A DNA stretch of 64,000 nt from Polytrichum commune (Eukaryota; Streptophyta; Polytrichopsida; Polytrichales; Polytrichaceae), in NCBI GenBank assembly GCA_950295325.1, contig OX485803.1:12710001-12774000 (forward strand). The letters are read 5' to 3'. The position numbers were made by a program, and so were the translations under genes. Shown here in pieces: positions 35,787 to 46,358 of the stretch. The first letter of the stretch is position 1. Each line of letters opens with the position of its first letter. A model generated the notes under the pieces. It did no database searches. It was not told the DNA's origin and saw only the letters and a program-made list of their open reading frames with translations.

Positions 35787-36337
35787 TACTATAGTAGAGG
35801 CGCCTATTCCTGATCGGGACCCATCTGCAATCTATAGGGTCCCATAATTTCAATCAGGTTGGGACTTAATTACAATAAGGTTGGGACTAAATTCTAATCA
35901 AGTCAGATCCAATAGTGTCATGACACATGTCTTGGTTTTGAGTGCTAAAGTGGGGAGGAATAAGCAATTTAAAAGAGCGGTTATGATAGACTCTAGACAT
36001 CGGTAGTGTGTTTAGGCCAACGTTTGGCTTCATAAATCCACATAAATTTCAATTTAAGGAATAAAATACCAAAATAATTACAATCCTCCTTATTTCTATC
36101 TTCCTACACGAGAAATTTTTGCACCACCTTATACTTCTCCAGATGTGGTGCAAATCTCTTAAGTGATCAGTTATGGGCGCCTCTACTATACATCACTCAA
36201 AACCATGACATGTGTCATGACACTAAGTAGTTCCGACCTAATCGAAATTCAATTCCAACCCGATTGAAATTTTGATACCGTATAGATTGCCAATGAGATC
36301 TTGATCAGGAATAGGCGCCTCTACTATAGAGTTATCA
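35787..36337. mobile_element. TIR element, ~550 bp, long inverted ends
   Basis: The left end CTATAGTAGAGGCGCCTATTC with downstream TGATC is mirrored at 36310-36337 (GATCAGGAATAGGCGCC TCTACTATAG). Similarity continues inward for about 150 bp (CATGACACATGTC and TTTTGAGTG on the left match 36195-36240 inverted). A third copy of the end (GGCGCCTCTACTATA) lies inside at 36177-36192, suggesting a rearranged or doubled element. A TA flank on both sides is possible. No coding sequence. Confidence 0.72.
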
Positions 36338-36551
36338 CATTCTCTATAAGTTCCCTACAAGCTCCCTCTAGTTTAGTTCCCTGTATAAACCCAGTGTTCC
36401 TATGTGTTCCTTTACGACCTCCTTGTGAGTTCCCAATGGTGTTCCCCATGAGTTCCCCATAACATTGGTTACCACACAGACACACGCTTGCTGGTTGGAG
36501 TCAAACACCGTCTAAGAGAGAGAGACTGGGCGAGACACACAAAGTTCCATA
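36338..36551. repeat. GTTCC-rich region, copy 2
   Basis: This continues the GTTCCC-word DNA interrupted by the TIR element, and includes the second copy of the GAGAGAGAGAC block. Confidence 0.55.
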
Positions 36552-36553
36552 TA

Positions 36554-38149
36554 CAGTGACTTCAAGAAATGAGTCTATGAGGGTATTTGATTTAGAAAAG
36601 TAACAACGTAGAGAGTATGAAGAATCAAAGCAATAAATTTTGAACATGAAAGTTTGAGAGCATGAAGTAACTGACAACCTCAAGAAAATTGAAAAGAAAT
36701 TGCCACTAGATTAAAAAAATACATAGTGCCAAAGTTGACTATGTACATAGACTCATTTTTTGAGGCGTTATAGAAAGAGTGGTCAAAATCTTGTCCACTT
36801 TCCACGAGCAGCCCAAACAGCTGCAATTCGATCTGGCATGCTAGCATACAATCTCTCACACTGCTCTATAGTGATCGTCTTATAAGTCTCCTCCACACGC
36901 TCCCATAATTGCAAAAGACCTATAGGATGAGTTGGATAGGAATTCAAACGATGTTTGAGAATTGCCCAAATATGTTCTATGGGATTTAGGTCTGGGGATT
37001 GAGCTGGCCACTCTAAAATAGTGAATGGTTGCTCTAAGAACCATTTATGAACAATCTTTGCCTTATGTATAGGAGCATTATCATGCTAGAAAATGACATT
37101 ATCGAGGTTCAAGTATCCTAATCTCTCTAAACTCAAGTACAAATCTCCATGCAAGATTGTAATATAGTCCTTCGCATTTATACGCCCATCCACCTTTAGT
37201 AAATCGCCTACACCTTTTGCTGTCATACAACTCCATAGCATCAAAGACCCTCCACCATGCTTCACTGTTTGCTTCACCGCACGATCAGGGAAGTTTTTTT
37301 GGTCATTGACCCAACACCAAGTCCTCCCATCCACATTGAAACGATTTATCTTCGTTTCATCACTGAATACAACTCTCTTCCAATCCTCTATTGTCCATTC
37401 TTCATGAATTCTTGCAAATCGTAGCCTCTCTCGTACATTTTTATGTGACAAACAAGGCTTAGGAATCTTCTCACATGCACTCAATCCAACATCTCTCAAA
37501 GCAGACCGCAAAGTGTTATCACAAAAACCCACTTCTCTACCCTCTCTCAACACTTTTGCTGCTTGTACTGCCGTTTCCAGCCCTCCAACCGTGACCAAAC
37601 GCACAGCACGTCGTCTCTCTGAAGTGCTAAGAATCTTTGGAGCACCTCGTTTTGGCAATTCTAAGTTACTACAATGTTTCTTCCTCACTCTATTCACCGT
37701 ACTCTGTGAGAAACCCAATGACTTCGCAACCACTCTTGTACTCTTACCTTTCATCAAAAGAGCAACAATATCTCTCACTTTGTCTCCTGAAATTGGCTTC
37801 ATCATGCCAATTCTAATTCCTATTCTCCACAGTATGGTCCACAAGAAGGAAGAGAAATCACAAAAAAATTCATCAAAAAACACAAATTTCTCTACACTCA
37901 TGTATGTTCTACACTCATGTGAAGTTGCTCCACAAGCCACCTCAAAAATGAGTCTATAAGGGTACATGCACATTTGTGATCTTAACTCACAATGTAGATA
38001 TTATTTAGGCAAAGCGCCATGTGGCATGTGTTAAGAGTGCATGAGGCACAATAGATTTTTTTGCTCGGCTTCATCCGCCTTAATGTTTCCCGGCTAGCCC
38101 CCATCAATGCTCCTTGATAGGGGCATTGACTCATTTCTTGAAGTCACTA
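36554..38149 (-). mobile_element. Tc1-like transposon, 1,596 bp, TA target duplication
   Basis: The left end CAGTGACTTCAAGAAATGAGTC (36554) and inverted right end GACTCATTTCTTGAAGTCACTA (to 38149) are flanked by TA at 36552-36553 and 38150-38151. Sub-terminal repeats of ATGAGTCTAT type (36740-36765 and 37942-37968, inverted to each other) give an IR/DR-like layout as in Tc1 elements. One transposase gene fills the interior. Length, CAGTG end and TA target all fit the Tc1 family. Terminal repeats are still near-identical, which suggests a fairly young insertion. Confidence 0.93.
36783..37805 (-). pseudogene. Tc1-like DD34E transposase, one premature stop
   Basis: From the ATG at 37805 (MMKPISGDKVRDIV) the frame is open for 340 codons to a TGA at 36783, except for one TAG at codon 240 (37086-37088). 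The N-terminal half holds helix-turn-helix sequence (VAKSLGFSQSTVNRVRKKH, then RRRAVRLVTVGG). The catalytic triad is intact: D149 (FSDETK), D242 (HDNAPIH) and E277 (DLNPIEHIW), with 34 residues between the last two, the DD34E signature. The stop sits where relatives usually have Gln (FQ.DNAP), so it looks like a CAG to TAG change. The protein would bind the terminal repeats and excise and insert the element at TA. DD34E Tc1 elements are common in animals and fungi; plants mostly have mariner-type elements. Confidence 0.92.
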
Positions 38150-38151
38150 TA

Positions 38152-38490
38152 AGGTAGAAAAATGGAAAACGGTGAAAATAAGTTGATTCAGCCACAAAGT
38201 GTGGGTTGAAATTTGTGCAATATTATTTTCAAAGATGGGGTAGAGGAAATGATGAGGAATGCCAGTTATTTCGTAATTTTATTCCCTATATGTAATTAGT
38301 CACATTTTTTCAAAGAGGCAAGTAAGTCAAACCCCCTACTTGCGTAGTAGAGTTTCTCTAATTCGAATATCAAAATATTCTACTATGCATACAAATGCAC
38401 ACAAAATGGTTAACTAAATGGCACCCAAGAGTGATCTCAAGTGGTGTGAAACAATACATGTTTGGCCAATCACGGCATCCAACTTATCAT
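38152..38490. other. Non-coding DNA between Tc1 element and SINE
   Basis: AT-rich, nothing recognised. Confidence 0.4.
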
Positions 38491-38896
38491 TACATCTTTT
38501 TCGAGGCACCACGGGCCTTGGCTTGGTGGTTAGGAACTTAGGGCTCATGGCCCCCAATGAGGAGGTTGTGGGTTCTATTCCCCATGCCGGCGTGGTGCTC
38601 ACCACCTTAGTCCACCCAACTATGGTGGGGGGTCCTTGGACCTTGTTGTATGGGTACCTCAAAGCCCTTTGGGGGGATACCATGTCCGGTATCTTCAAGG
38701 CACTAGTGGCTAGCTAGGAACTAGTATAGTGTGTCACTATAGTGTCCATCCTCGAAAGGGGAGAGTAGTATTGTCCCAATGTCCCCTTGTCCAGTGGGGA
38801 TCGGGTCATTGGCATTACGAACGGACACTTTATTCACGCCGGCCCCTTAAAAGGGACCGGAGTTTCTATCTATCTACATCTTTTTCGCGTCACCAC
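38491..38896 (+). mobile_element. tRNA-headed SINE with ~22-bp target duplications
   Basis: Direct repeats TACATCTTTTTCGAGGCACC (38491) and TACATCTTTTTCGCGTCACC (38875) flank a 362-bp body (38513-38874). The head has a pol III box A-like TGGCTTGGTGG (38519-38529) and box B-like GGTTCTATTCC (38571-38581), each one mismatch from the tRNA consensus and about 40 bp apart. The 3' end is a short TATC repeat. No coding sequence. The long flanking duplication and internal promoter together define a plant SINE. Confidence 0.92.
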
Positions 38897-39083
38897 TTTT
38901 GCAATTAGCCAGTTTGGCTCAATACAAGAATCATTATACTCCTAGTTTAGTGCACCATTAGCAAGCCTTCTCCGTTTTCCATATTTATGCCTTACATTCT
39001 TGACGAGTTCTCTATGATTCCCTACAACAAATCAATGTTCCCTATGGCTCCTTACAAGTTCCTAAAATTGTTCCCATGGGTTC

Positions 39084-39084
<1 letters not shown>

Positions 39085-39118
<34 letters not shown>
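39085..39118. repeat. (GA)n microsatellite
   Basis: About 17 GA units, embedded in a third GTTCC-rich stretch (39000-39170). Confidence 0.95.
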
Positions 39119-39121
<3 letters not shown>

Positions 39122-40484
39122 CATGCACGCTCCCAAAGTGGTCCTTGAGTTCGCGCAAGTTTCATATTAAAAACTACACTAACTTTGGTGTTTAGGGCCA
39201 ATTCAAATGGGGTCCCAAGTCCCACTCATGTTAGCAAGTCCCAACATGGAGGCAAAGTCCTAACTTTTGAGCCTTAGGAAACCATTAAAATATATTTTAT
39301 ATTTATTAAAGTCACATATTGATAATTTTATGCAAATAAATTCTCAAGACTTGTGTTGCGAGTTGGGTCCCAAGCCTCACCTCCAAAATGTGTTGTCATG
39401 TAGGCATCCATGTCATACTTGGGACCCCTTGTGAGCTGGCCCTTAGTATCACATTTGCTTTTTAGGAAGGGTTTACACTAGATTGCCTATAACTCTATCA
39501 CATTATTTGTCAAACATAAATAAATGTTTGAAATGAGTATTTTTTAGCATTTTGATAATTGATATGAGGAGTGAGGTGACAAATGAAGATTGGTCCACCA
39601 CACATGGGAGATCTTCATGTTAATTCTTGATATGTATATATGAAATTTAATGAAATTTTAATCATGCTAGCTGAACAAACTCCAGATTTTAGATTCAATA
39701 TTGAATTTACTTCCTATATATTTAGTATGCTAATCATTAATTTCATCTATTATAATCATAATCAGACATTGCATTTCCATAAGTGGTTCCATTGACACAA
39801 CCAAGTTTGTATGATCTATGCACTCACAGTTATTATGCTTTTTTTAGTTTTCTTATTATTTATCAGGTTTCAAGATATGATGTTAATTTACTCTTGATTA
39901 TAATTTATTAACTCCAAGATAAATGTGAAGACAGTTGGTGAGCTAAAACCTCTCTCAAGAGATCCTTCTTAACTAAACTTGTGCACTTGAATCTTACTAT
40001 AACAAACATAAGCACGAACATGCCATCATACCTTGAAGAGTATCAAACAGTAATAATTACAAGAAACTTTGGAGGTATCATCGCCAAGCTCTTATAAGGA
40101 TAGTGGAATATCGAAAAATGATCATCCAAAAAAATCCAAAACCTTAGGTGCCCACTATTAAAAAAATCAAATAGTTACTTATATAGTGCTTACTTGATGT
40201 TATGAACTGCAATTGGTAGAATGAAGTGAAATCATTTCATTCAAAATATCAATCTCGTTGTTTTCTATAGGTAAATCTAATTTGACATGTATCATCTCAC
40301 TTTTTCAACTTAATGTGAAAGAATTAAAGCAAGTCATATTAATCTCAGTTGTTGATACGTGTTGATAACCTTTGTTGTTGGTGGTGGCAACAAACATGTG
40401 ATAGAAACAGCAATATTCAATGCATTCTACTTGAAATATGAGTCCGATGATGTTTATTGCAATCATTCATCACCTACAGAAGGG
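39119..40484. other. AT-rich intergenic DNA
   Basis: Apart from the end of the GTTCC-rich stretch, I see no gene, terminal repeat or tandem repeat. Confidence 0.4.
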
Positions 40485-40496
40485 ATGGGCACAAGT

Positions 40497-41597
40497 ACAG
40501 CCAAGCCTGCACAGTACAGCCGCGGGCCCTGCTCCCCGAAAATCGGGGGCCCCGCCGGGCACAAGGCTGCGGCGGCACAGCCTGTGTCGCAACCCTTGCT
40601 AGGTCCCTTAATAATCTTGCCAATTTTCGTTTCTAGCAAAGGTTACGAGCGCTAACCCTTCGCATTCCGCCATGCTAATGGATAGCTCCTCTTACCCCGG
40701 ACCAATAGTTCATAGGAGGGAACCAACCCTCCTACTTTGCTTTCGGGACTCACCCCTTAATCGGTAACCCATTTCCCCAATGTGGACTTCCATCCATGGA
40801 AGTCCAATCCTATGTTGATCATCGCGTTGCCGGAGCAACACTACAACAACCCGAACCATACTAGGCAACTATGGCCTCACAATGGGCCAATGCCCATGGA
40901 GGCCGTGCCGTTCGGCCTCGGGTGGGTGAGGCCACACCACCTCACCCATATAAGCCTCTAGGACTTCACGCGGGGCCCCTACCCCACCGTCAACCAACCT
41001 CTTGTCTCTCTACCAAGAGTTGGGGCCAAGTGGACATTTTCCTTTAGCTGCTGGGCCTAGAACCCCCCCAGCAGCTTCAGACCATCATAACTTCCTTGTA
41101 TGATGTCTGATCATAACAACCAACCACTCCATGTTCATCTACGCTTCACGTAGATGCCAATGGACTCCTCACTTGCTCCATTTGAGCAAGTCTTGAGGAA
41201 GTTATGCCTGTTTGAACCTTGGCAGTCCCGGGAATCACTCCCAGGCACTGCTGTAGCAGGGCGCTGTCCCGGGACAGCGCCCCACTCAAATGGCCATAAC
41301 TCCTAGCTCACACCTCCGATTGAGGTGTTCTTGAGCTTTCTAGAATCACCACGCCATGAGCTACGCATAGCTCATGGCCTTACCCTTGTGCCTCCTAGTC
41401 TCCGTGGGTGGGAGGCGTTCCCAACGCCCGGGGCCCTCACCCACACTAGGATCACTTGGGCCCTCTCACCAACGGCGCCACAAGTCCCGGGTGTCACTCC
41501 GGGGTCCCCCTTGTGCCCATGGTGTTTCGGGCACTCCTCATGGAGAGGTGCGCGACAGCCTGGGCTGCCACATGGTGGTGGCTGGGGCATGTAACTT
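40497..41597. other. GC-rich island upstream of the PIF transposase
   Basis: Base composition changes abruptly from AT-rich to GC-rich (CGCGGGCCC, GGGGGCCCCGCC near 40530; CCCGGGACAGCGCC near 41265) and back at about 41600. Phrases such as GGCCATAACTCC...CACCTCCGATTGAGGTG resemble the non-coding ends of plant LTR retrotransposons, so it may be a solo LTR or LTR fragment. It could equally be the left end and promoter of the PIF element. No terminal repeat pair was confirmed. Confidence 0.4.
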
Positions 41598-41763
41598 TTG
41601 TAGTTTAGGATTTTTTTTCCTTTGAACTTTTTGGTTGTTGGAGTTTAAGGACCATGGGTGTTTGAAGAGTTTAGAGCTTTAGGATTTTTTTTTTCAAACA
41701 CGGCTTCAATTTGGTGTGTTTTCTCTGGGATTAATTCGTGGGTTTTGGATCGATTTAAGCGAG

Positions 41764-43074
41764 ATGGATGATATGGAGGTTGTAATGTTGTTTTGTATGT
41801 TTTTTTTAATTGTGGATGCGGATACAAGCCTTGTTCGGCGCGTGAAGAGGTTGCGGACTCTCAACAGAGTTTGCATTGTCTCCGAAATATCTCTCGCGTC
41901 TCGGGTGCTGCCCATAATTTTGTCGATGGTTGCGCACACAGTAAGGGGTCCCGGACGTGAATGGTGGAAGGAGCCTCGCCAGTGCACACATTGGCAAGAG
42001 ATCGAGGGCAATGCTTGGCAAACAAGCACAAAATTTCGTGACGACAAATACAAACTAGCATATCGAATGCCTTATGCGGCATTTCGATTCCTTATCACAG
42101 AAATTGAACCTTGGATTAGACCCGAATCTTTTATGTTTGTGTGAGAGCCCCTGCCTGTAGATATAATTGTGGGTATAGTTGTGTTCTGTTTGGCTCATGG
42201 TTTAAGTGCTAGATTGTTGGCCGATAGATTCGGAGTCGGAGCGTCTACCATACGTAAGTACGTCGATCTAGTTGTTGGCGTTTCATCTGATGAGCGGAAA
42301 CTTTTTGCTAAATATATATCTATATCTCACGGTCCACGATTGCAGCATATTGTTGATAGATTCCAGTATGTGTGCGGGCTTCCCAACATGGATGGCTCTA
42401 TCGACGGCACCCACATTCCCATGGAAACGAAGTCAAGTCGACGCGATACAAACGTTCCCGTGGATTTCTATTGCGCACGAAAAGGGTTCAACTCCGTCGT
42501 CCTCCAAGGCGTTTGTGATGCTGACCTCTTGTTTTGGAGTGTGTGTTATACGATGCCGGGTGGTACGGCTGACAGTGGCGCACTGAAGGTTTTTTCTTTG
42601 TATGCGTAGCTTGTGGACCGCACCATCCTGCAGGAGCCTGTGGTTTTGGTCCGAGGTACGAGGGTGCAGCCGTATCTTCTTGCAGATGCAGGTTACCCTA
42701 GTCGTGAATATATGTTGCGCAATTTCAAGCCTGCGGATGGCAACGTCGACAAAATGCGTTTTGACCTGCAGATGAATGCTGGACGTGTACTTGTTGAGAA
42801 TGCCTTCGGTTTATTGAAGGGTAGGTGGAAAATACTAAAGCATGCAAATTATTTTGTGCTTCGGTTTCCGAAGGTCGTTGCTGCATGTTGTGTGTTGCAC
42901 AACTTTTGCCAACTGATGGAGGTTGGGGAACCTTGTGATGGTGTAGGGGTTTGCATCGATCCCCACATAGGATTGGCCCGGCAATTGCCTAGGCATCGTG
43001 AGGATCGCCAAGCAACCCTTGCGGGTGAGGCACTGCGCGAGCTTTTATATACAGATTTTTTGGCTAAACCATAG
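41764..43074 (+). pseudogene. PIF/Harbinger transposase (DDE_Tnp4), two in-frame stops
   Basis: One frame runs from the ATG at 41764 to 43074 (437 codons) with just two internal stops, TGA at 42142 and TAG at 42607. The triad is visible: D214 (MDGSIDGTHIP), D308 (LLADAGYP) and E345 (RVLVENAFGLLKGRW). An HTH-like block precedes it (LLADRFGVGASTIRKYV). The TGA falls where relatives usually have Arg (V-R-EP-I/L-PV), which fits CGA to TGA; the TAG could come from CAG. The enzyme would cut and paste the element at TWA sites together with the Myb-like partner. Otherwise the protein is full length with conserved motifs intact. Confidence 0.93.
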
Positions 43075-43987
43075 TGGCGACACTTAAATTATATCATAAG
43101 TTTTATGTTTTTTATTTTTCATAAATAAATAAATACACATATATATATATATATATGTATTATTTAGTTTTCATTAATTTGTTGTTTTGTTTTGTTTTCT
43201 TGGTGAATTGGCATTGTATGTGAAAAACTTATGATGAATATTTGCAAGTTGTTTATTTGAATATTGGATGCTACTTTGGAAATAAACTATGCACAAGGCT
43301 TTGATCGTAATGTTGATGTATATTCAATAAATGTGAATGATGTTGCTCTACCTACAGTAGAACTTAGTGATACTAAATGTCATGTATATTGTCGTCTAAT
43401 TTCTTAGGGGACAACTCTTTGAATTTTGGTGTTAATTAAATTATTAGTTTTCAAAAACTAGTAGAGAGTTTAGATAAGATGACAATTGCATGTTGAATAC
43501 CTCTGACTTTAGGTCGTCAATGGAATGAAATTGTTGAATGTCCATAACACTATTTGACGATAAATTCAAGTGTACAGTGGGCCAACAGAGTAAGTCAATA
43601 AGCAAGTTCTTGTCCATAATACAAAACCTAACAATTACATAGTACAAATAAAAAAACAACATAATACCAAAACCAAATTCGGTATTGAATAATTGAAGAG
43701 CCCACAAGAAGCTGAAATAATGTGAACTTAGTAAAAACCAATATTCCAAATGTGATGAAACCATCATCTTTATCACCAAATATATTTACATATCATACTG
43801 ACATTTATATGGAAAAATATATATTTGTGAACTATTAATAGCCTTAAAAAAATGCACACACATGTGGCAATATAGAGAAATGACAAACCAAATCAAAATC
43901 AAATATACTACACGAGGGAAGAATCGCAGTAGCACTTCTAAAACAATAACATATAAAACGATATAATGCATTATAATGCTCATCCAC
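43075..43987. other. Intergenic spacer of the PIF element
   Basis: AT-rich spacer between the convergent stop codons, with a (TA)n run at 43138-43158. No coding sequence is recognised; the open frames at 43444-43983 look like chance AT-rich frames. Confidence 0.5.
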
Positions 43988-45028
43988 TCACTCCGAAGTA
44001 CGCGAGGCTTTGTTGGCCATCATCGTAGAAAACAAAGTTGCAATGGCCATCTGGGTGGCCCTCGCCTCGCGACGAGACTCGGTCTCAATCTCCGCAAGTC
44101 GTAATGTCATGCGTTCATTAGAATCAATCAGTAATTGTGTCATGCGTTCGGCAGACTGCATCTTGTGTTGCTCCACCTTCGCGGTGCCCTCCGCAAAGCT
44201 ATTGATGGCGTTCGCTAAGGAAATGGTGTCAGTGAGGGTGCGTTTCCTAGCATTCGATTTCCCTGCAACGTCAGGTCGTATGCACGAAGCAGACTTCGGC
44301 GAAAGAGGGTTATGCGTCGAGTTATCGCGTACATGTTGTGAACCTGCAATGTCAGGTATGTGTACAGTCTCGGGGTCTACATCAACAAGAGGATCCGGTG
44401 TATGCGATGCGTGATCAATGTGAGAACTCCCAATATTCTCAACATGTGCAATGGCAACGGAATTCTCTCCTTGCATAGGCTCCCCCCAAGATGGACAACA
44501 TTGGTCGCAACCTCCCACCAAGCCATCTCCCTTTGCGGTGCCGCCCATGATATGTTTCATGCGCTTGAACCACACCCACATAGAGCCACTGCCGCCAGTT
44601 TGCTCCTCTGCTAGGGTTTTTTTTTGGCGCCGGTACTCTACCTTCAACTTTTCAATCTTATCCTTGATATGAACATCCGCCCGCCGGAGCTCAGCAAGCA
44701 TTTGTCTTGTGTGTTCGATCCGGATGCGGGTCCAATGACGAGCGGCTAGTAATCCTATATTACAATGCATCCACTCTGCCTCGTACAAATTTAATATGTT
44801 TGCAATGGCGGCATCGCTCCACCTCCCACCAGGATGAACATCCATACCTCCCAACACGGGTTTCTTCCTCCCAACATACTTCTTGGGTTGAACACCCGGT
44901 CCCACAACTGGAGGTGGCGCCCCAAAAACACTAGGAAAAGCAACCGGGGCAACGGCGGGCCTAATTCCATCTCCAATAGGCCTCTCCATCGATTCCACGA
45001 AAGTCTTGAAATTTTGACTAAAACCCAA
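43988..45028 (-). CDS. Myb/SANT-like DNA-binding protein of the PIF element
   Basis: The intact 346-residue frame has a trihelix-like Myb/SANT domain at about residues 65-145 (GGRWSDAAIANILNLYEAEW, AARHWTRIRIEHTRQMLAEL, DKIEKLKVEYRRQKKT, WVWFKRMKHIMGG). A proline-rich N-terminus precedes it and a C-terminal coiled coil (KMQSAERMTQLLIDSNERM) ends it. It matches the second ORF of PIF/Harbinger elements, which binds DNA and brings the transposase into the nucleus. Being intact, it could still be expressed or domesticated while its partner transposase carries stops. A trihelix host gene is the alternative, but the position argues for the element. Confidence 0.82.
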   Translation of the reverse strand: MGFSQNFKTFVESMERPIGDGIRPAVAPVAFPSVFGAPPPVVGPGVQPKKYVGRKKPVLGGMDVHPGGRWSDAAIANILNLYEAEWMHCNIGLLAARHWTRIRIEHTRQMLAELRRADVHIKDKIEKLKVEYRRQKKTLAEEQTGGSGSMWVWFKRMKHIMGGTAKGDGLVGGCDQCCPSWGEPMQGENSVAIAHVENIGSSHIDHASHTPDPLVDVDPETVHIPDIAGSQHVRDNSTHNPLSPKSASCIRPDVAGKSNARKRTLTDTISLANAINSFAEGTAKVEQHKMQSAERMTQLLIDSNERMTLRLAEIETESRREARATQMAIATLFSTMMANKASRTSE

Positions 45029-46358
45029 GACAGGGAAGGACGCTAACTAGCCAATGCAATTTACGGCGCCCAAAAATATGTAAATCTGAGCAAATGGCGA
45101 TAAAAAAACCGAGCACTTGCGAAAATTTAAATCTGACAGAAAACCAAGAAAAAGCTCCTGGAATCCCTGCATATGCTGTGCAGATAGACTGCTCTGTCTG
45201 CTCGGAACAGTAAAAAAACTCTGTAAAACTCTGTGGTAAAATCTGTTTTTACTACGCTGGGTAAAACACAGGGCAGTTTTTACTGCGCCGGGTAAAACCC
45301 TGGCAGCCTCTGCGGCTGAGCAGCCTGGGCGGTTGCAGATTTTTTGCTGCACCCTGCCGCCTACCAGGTGGCTGCCCTGCCTCCCAAGCGGCCATTTTTG
45401 GCTGCAGGGCAGCACTAAATCCTCATGTGCCCAGCACAAGAAGGTACACAGTGAATAGGTACAGGAAGGCTCCCAGTAATGTCACTCATATGTAGTTTGC
45501 AAGAATTATAATTCACAAAAACTCATTTGTTTGGTGGCTAACAACATGCAAATTCACATAACTACTTAAACTAGCAAGTTTCCATGTAATGATATCACCT
45601 CATTGCATATTTTACTGTAGGAGCGAGGTGCTTGTGCGTAAAGAGAACTACCCCTTTAATTTAGAATAACAACCGCACCTAGCAACAACCATAATTCTAA
45701 CCCCAATATAACAATGTGAGTTCTATTTCTACTAAACAAAGAAATAGACAAACATGATGGTCTTTTCATAAACCATAGATTCTATGTATTGTCATCAACA
45801 CAAAATAGCTGAGAGCCACTTTACTCATTCATTTTGTAACTTATTATCTGGAAGCAGGAATTTCATTCCACATGATTGAATCTCCAAAGCAAATCTCTGG
45901 AAGACCTGGTACCTATTCCTTACCAAATTCAATGTCTGGTAGCCAAGACACCCATGATTGAAATAAATGTCCATCTTCCATACCATTACACCAGATAGAG
46001 CTGCACTATATTCAAGCCACACCAATGTATGGAATATGTAACAAAGTGATGACATTCAAAAGGTATCCTGACTTTCAACTGTGAGGTGTTTAGGTCCTGC
46101 TAAACTACTATAATTAGATGGACTTTCTAAAAATAGGTCTTCAACGAATATCCAGTACTCAGTTCTTGCACTCATCTGTTAAGAAAGATCAGGCAAAGTG
46201 TGACCTCATCAAATATCTCTAATTGCCTCAAAAGACAATTATGAATATCCTTGACCCATATGGTCTACATTTGTAATTCATCAGTCCGTACATAAGCTTC
46301 AAAGAATCATCGACAGTACACCAGTACAACTAGACACTGGAAAGAAGGTCATATTTGT
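45029..46358. other. GC-rich element end, then 3' flank of the DUF948-like gene
   Basis: 45060-45434 is a GC-rich stretch with repeated GGTAAAAC and CTGC(A)G/GCAG words and is likely the right end of the PIF element. 45450-46358 is AT-rich and contains the expected 3' untranslated region of the minus-strand gene; no coding sequence is seen. Confidence 0.4.

Larger units (their letters stand above)
40485..45434. mobile_element. Probable two-gene PIF/Harbinger transposon (ends tentative)
   Basis: A DDE_Tnp4 transposase (+) and a convergent Myb/SANT-like ORF (-) about 0.9 kb apart form the two-gene set of an autonomous PIF/Harbinger element. Tentative ends are TGGGCACA at 40485 and TGTGCCCA at 45427-45434. 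I could not confirm a TWA target duplication, so these limits are weak; the two genes themselves are clear. Confidence 0.55.

Noticed and set aside
38513-38590. tRNA-like sequence with box A and box B
   Set aside because: Not a tRNA gene. It cannot fold into a full cloverleaf that I can see and is the head of a SINE with target duplications.
43444-43983. Hydrophobic minus-strand frames between the PIF genes
   Set aside because: Phe/Leu/Tyr-rich text typical of AT-rich DNA read by chance, in the element spacer.
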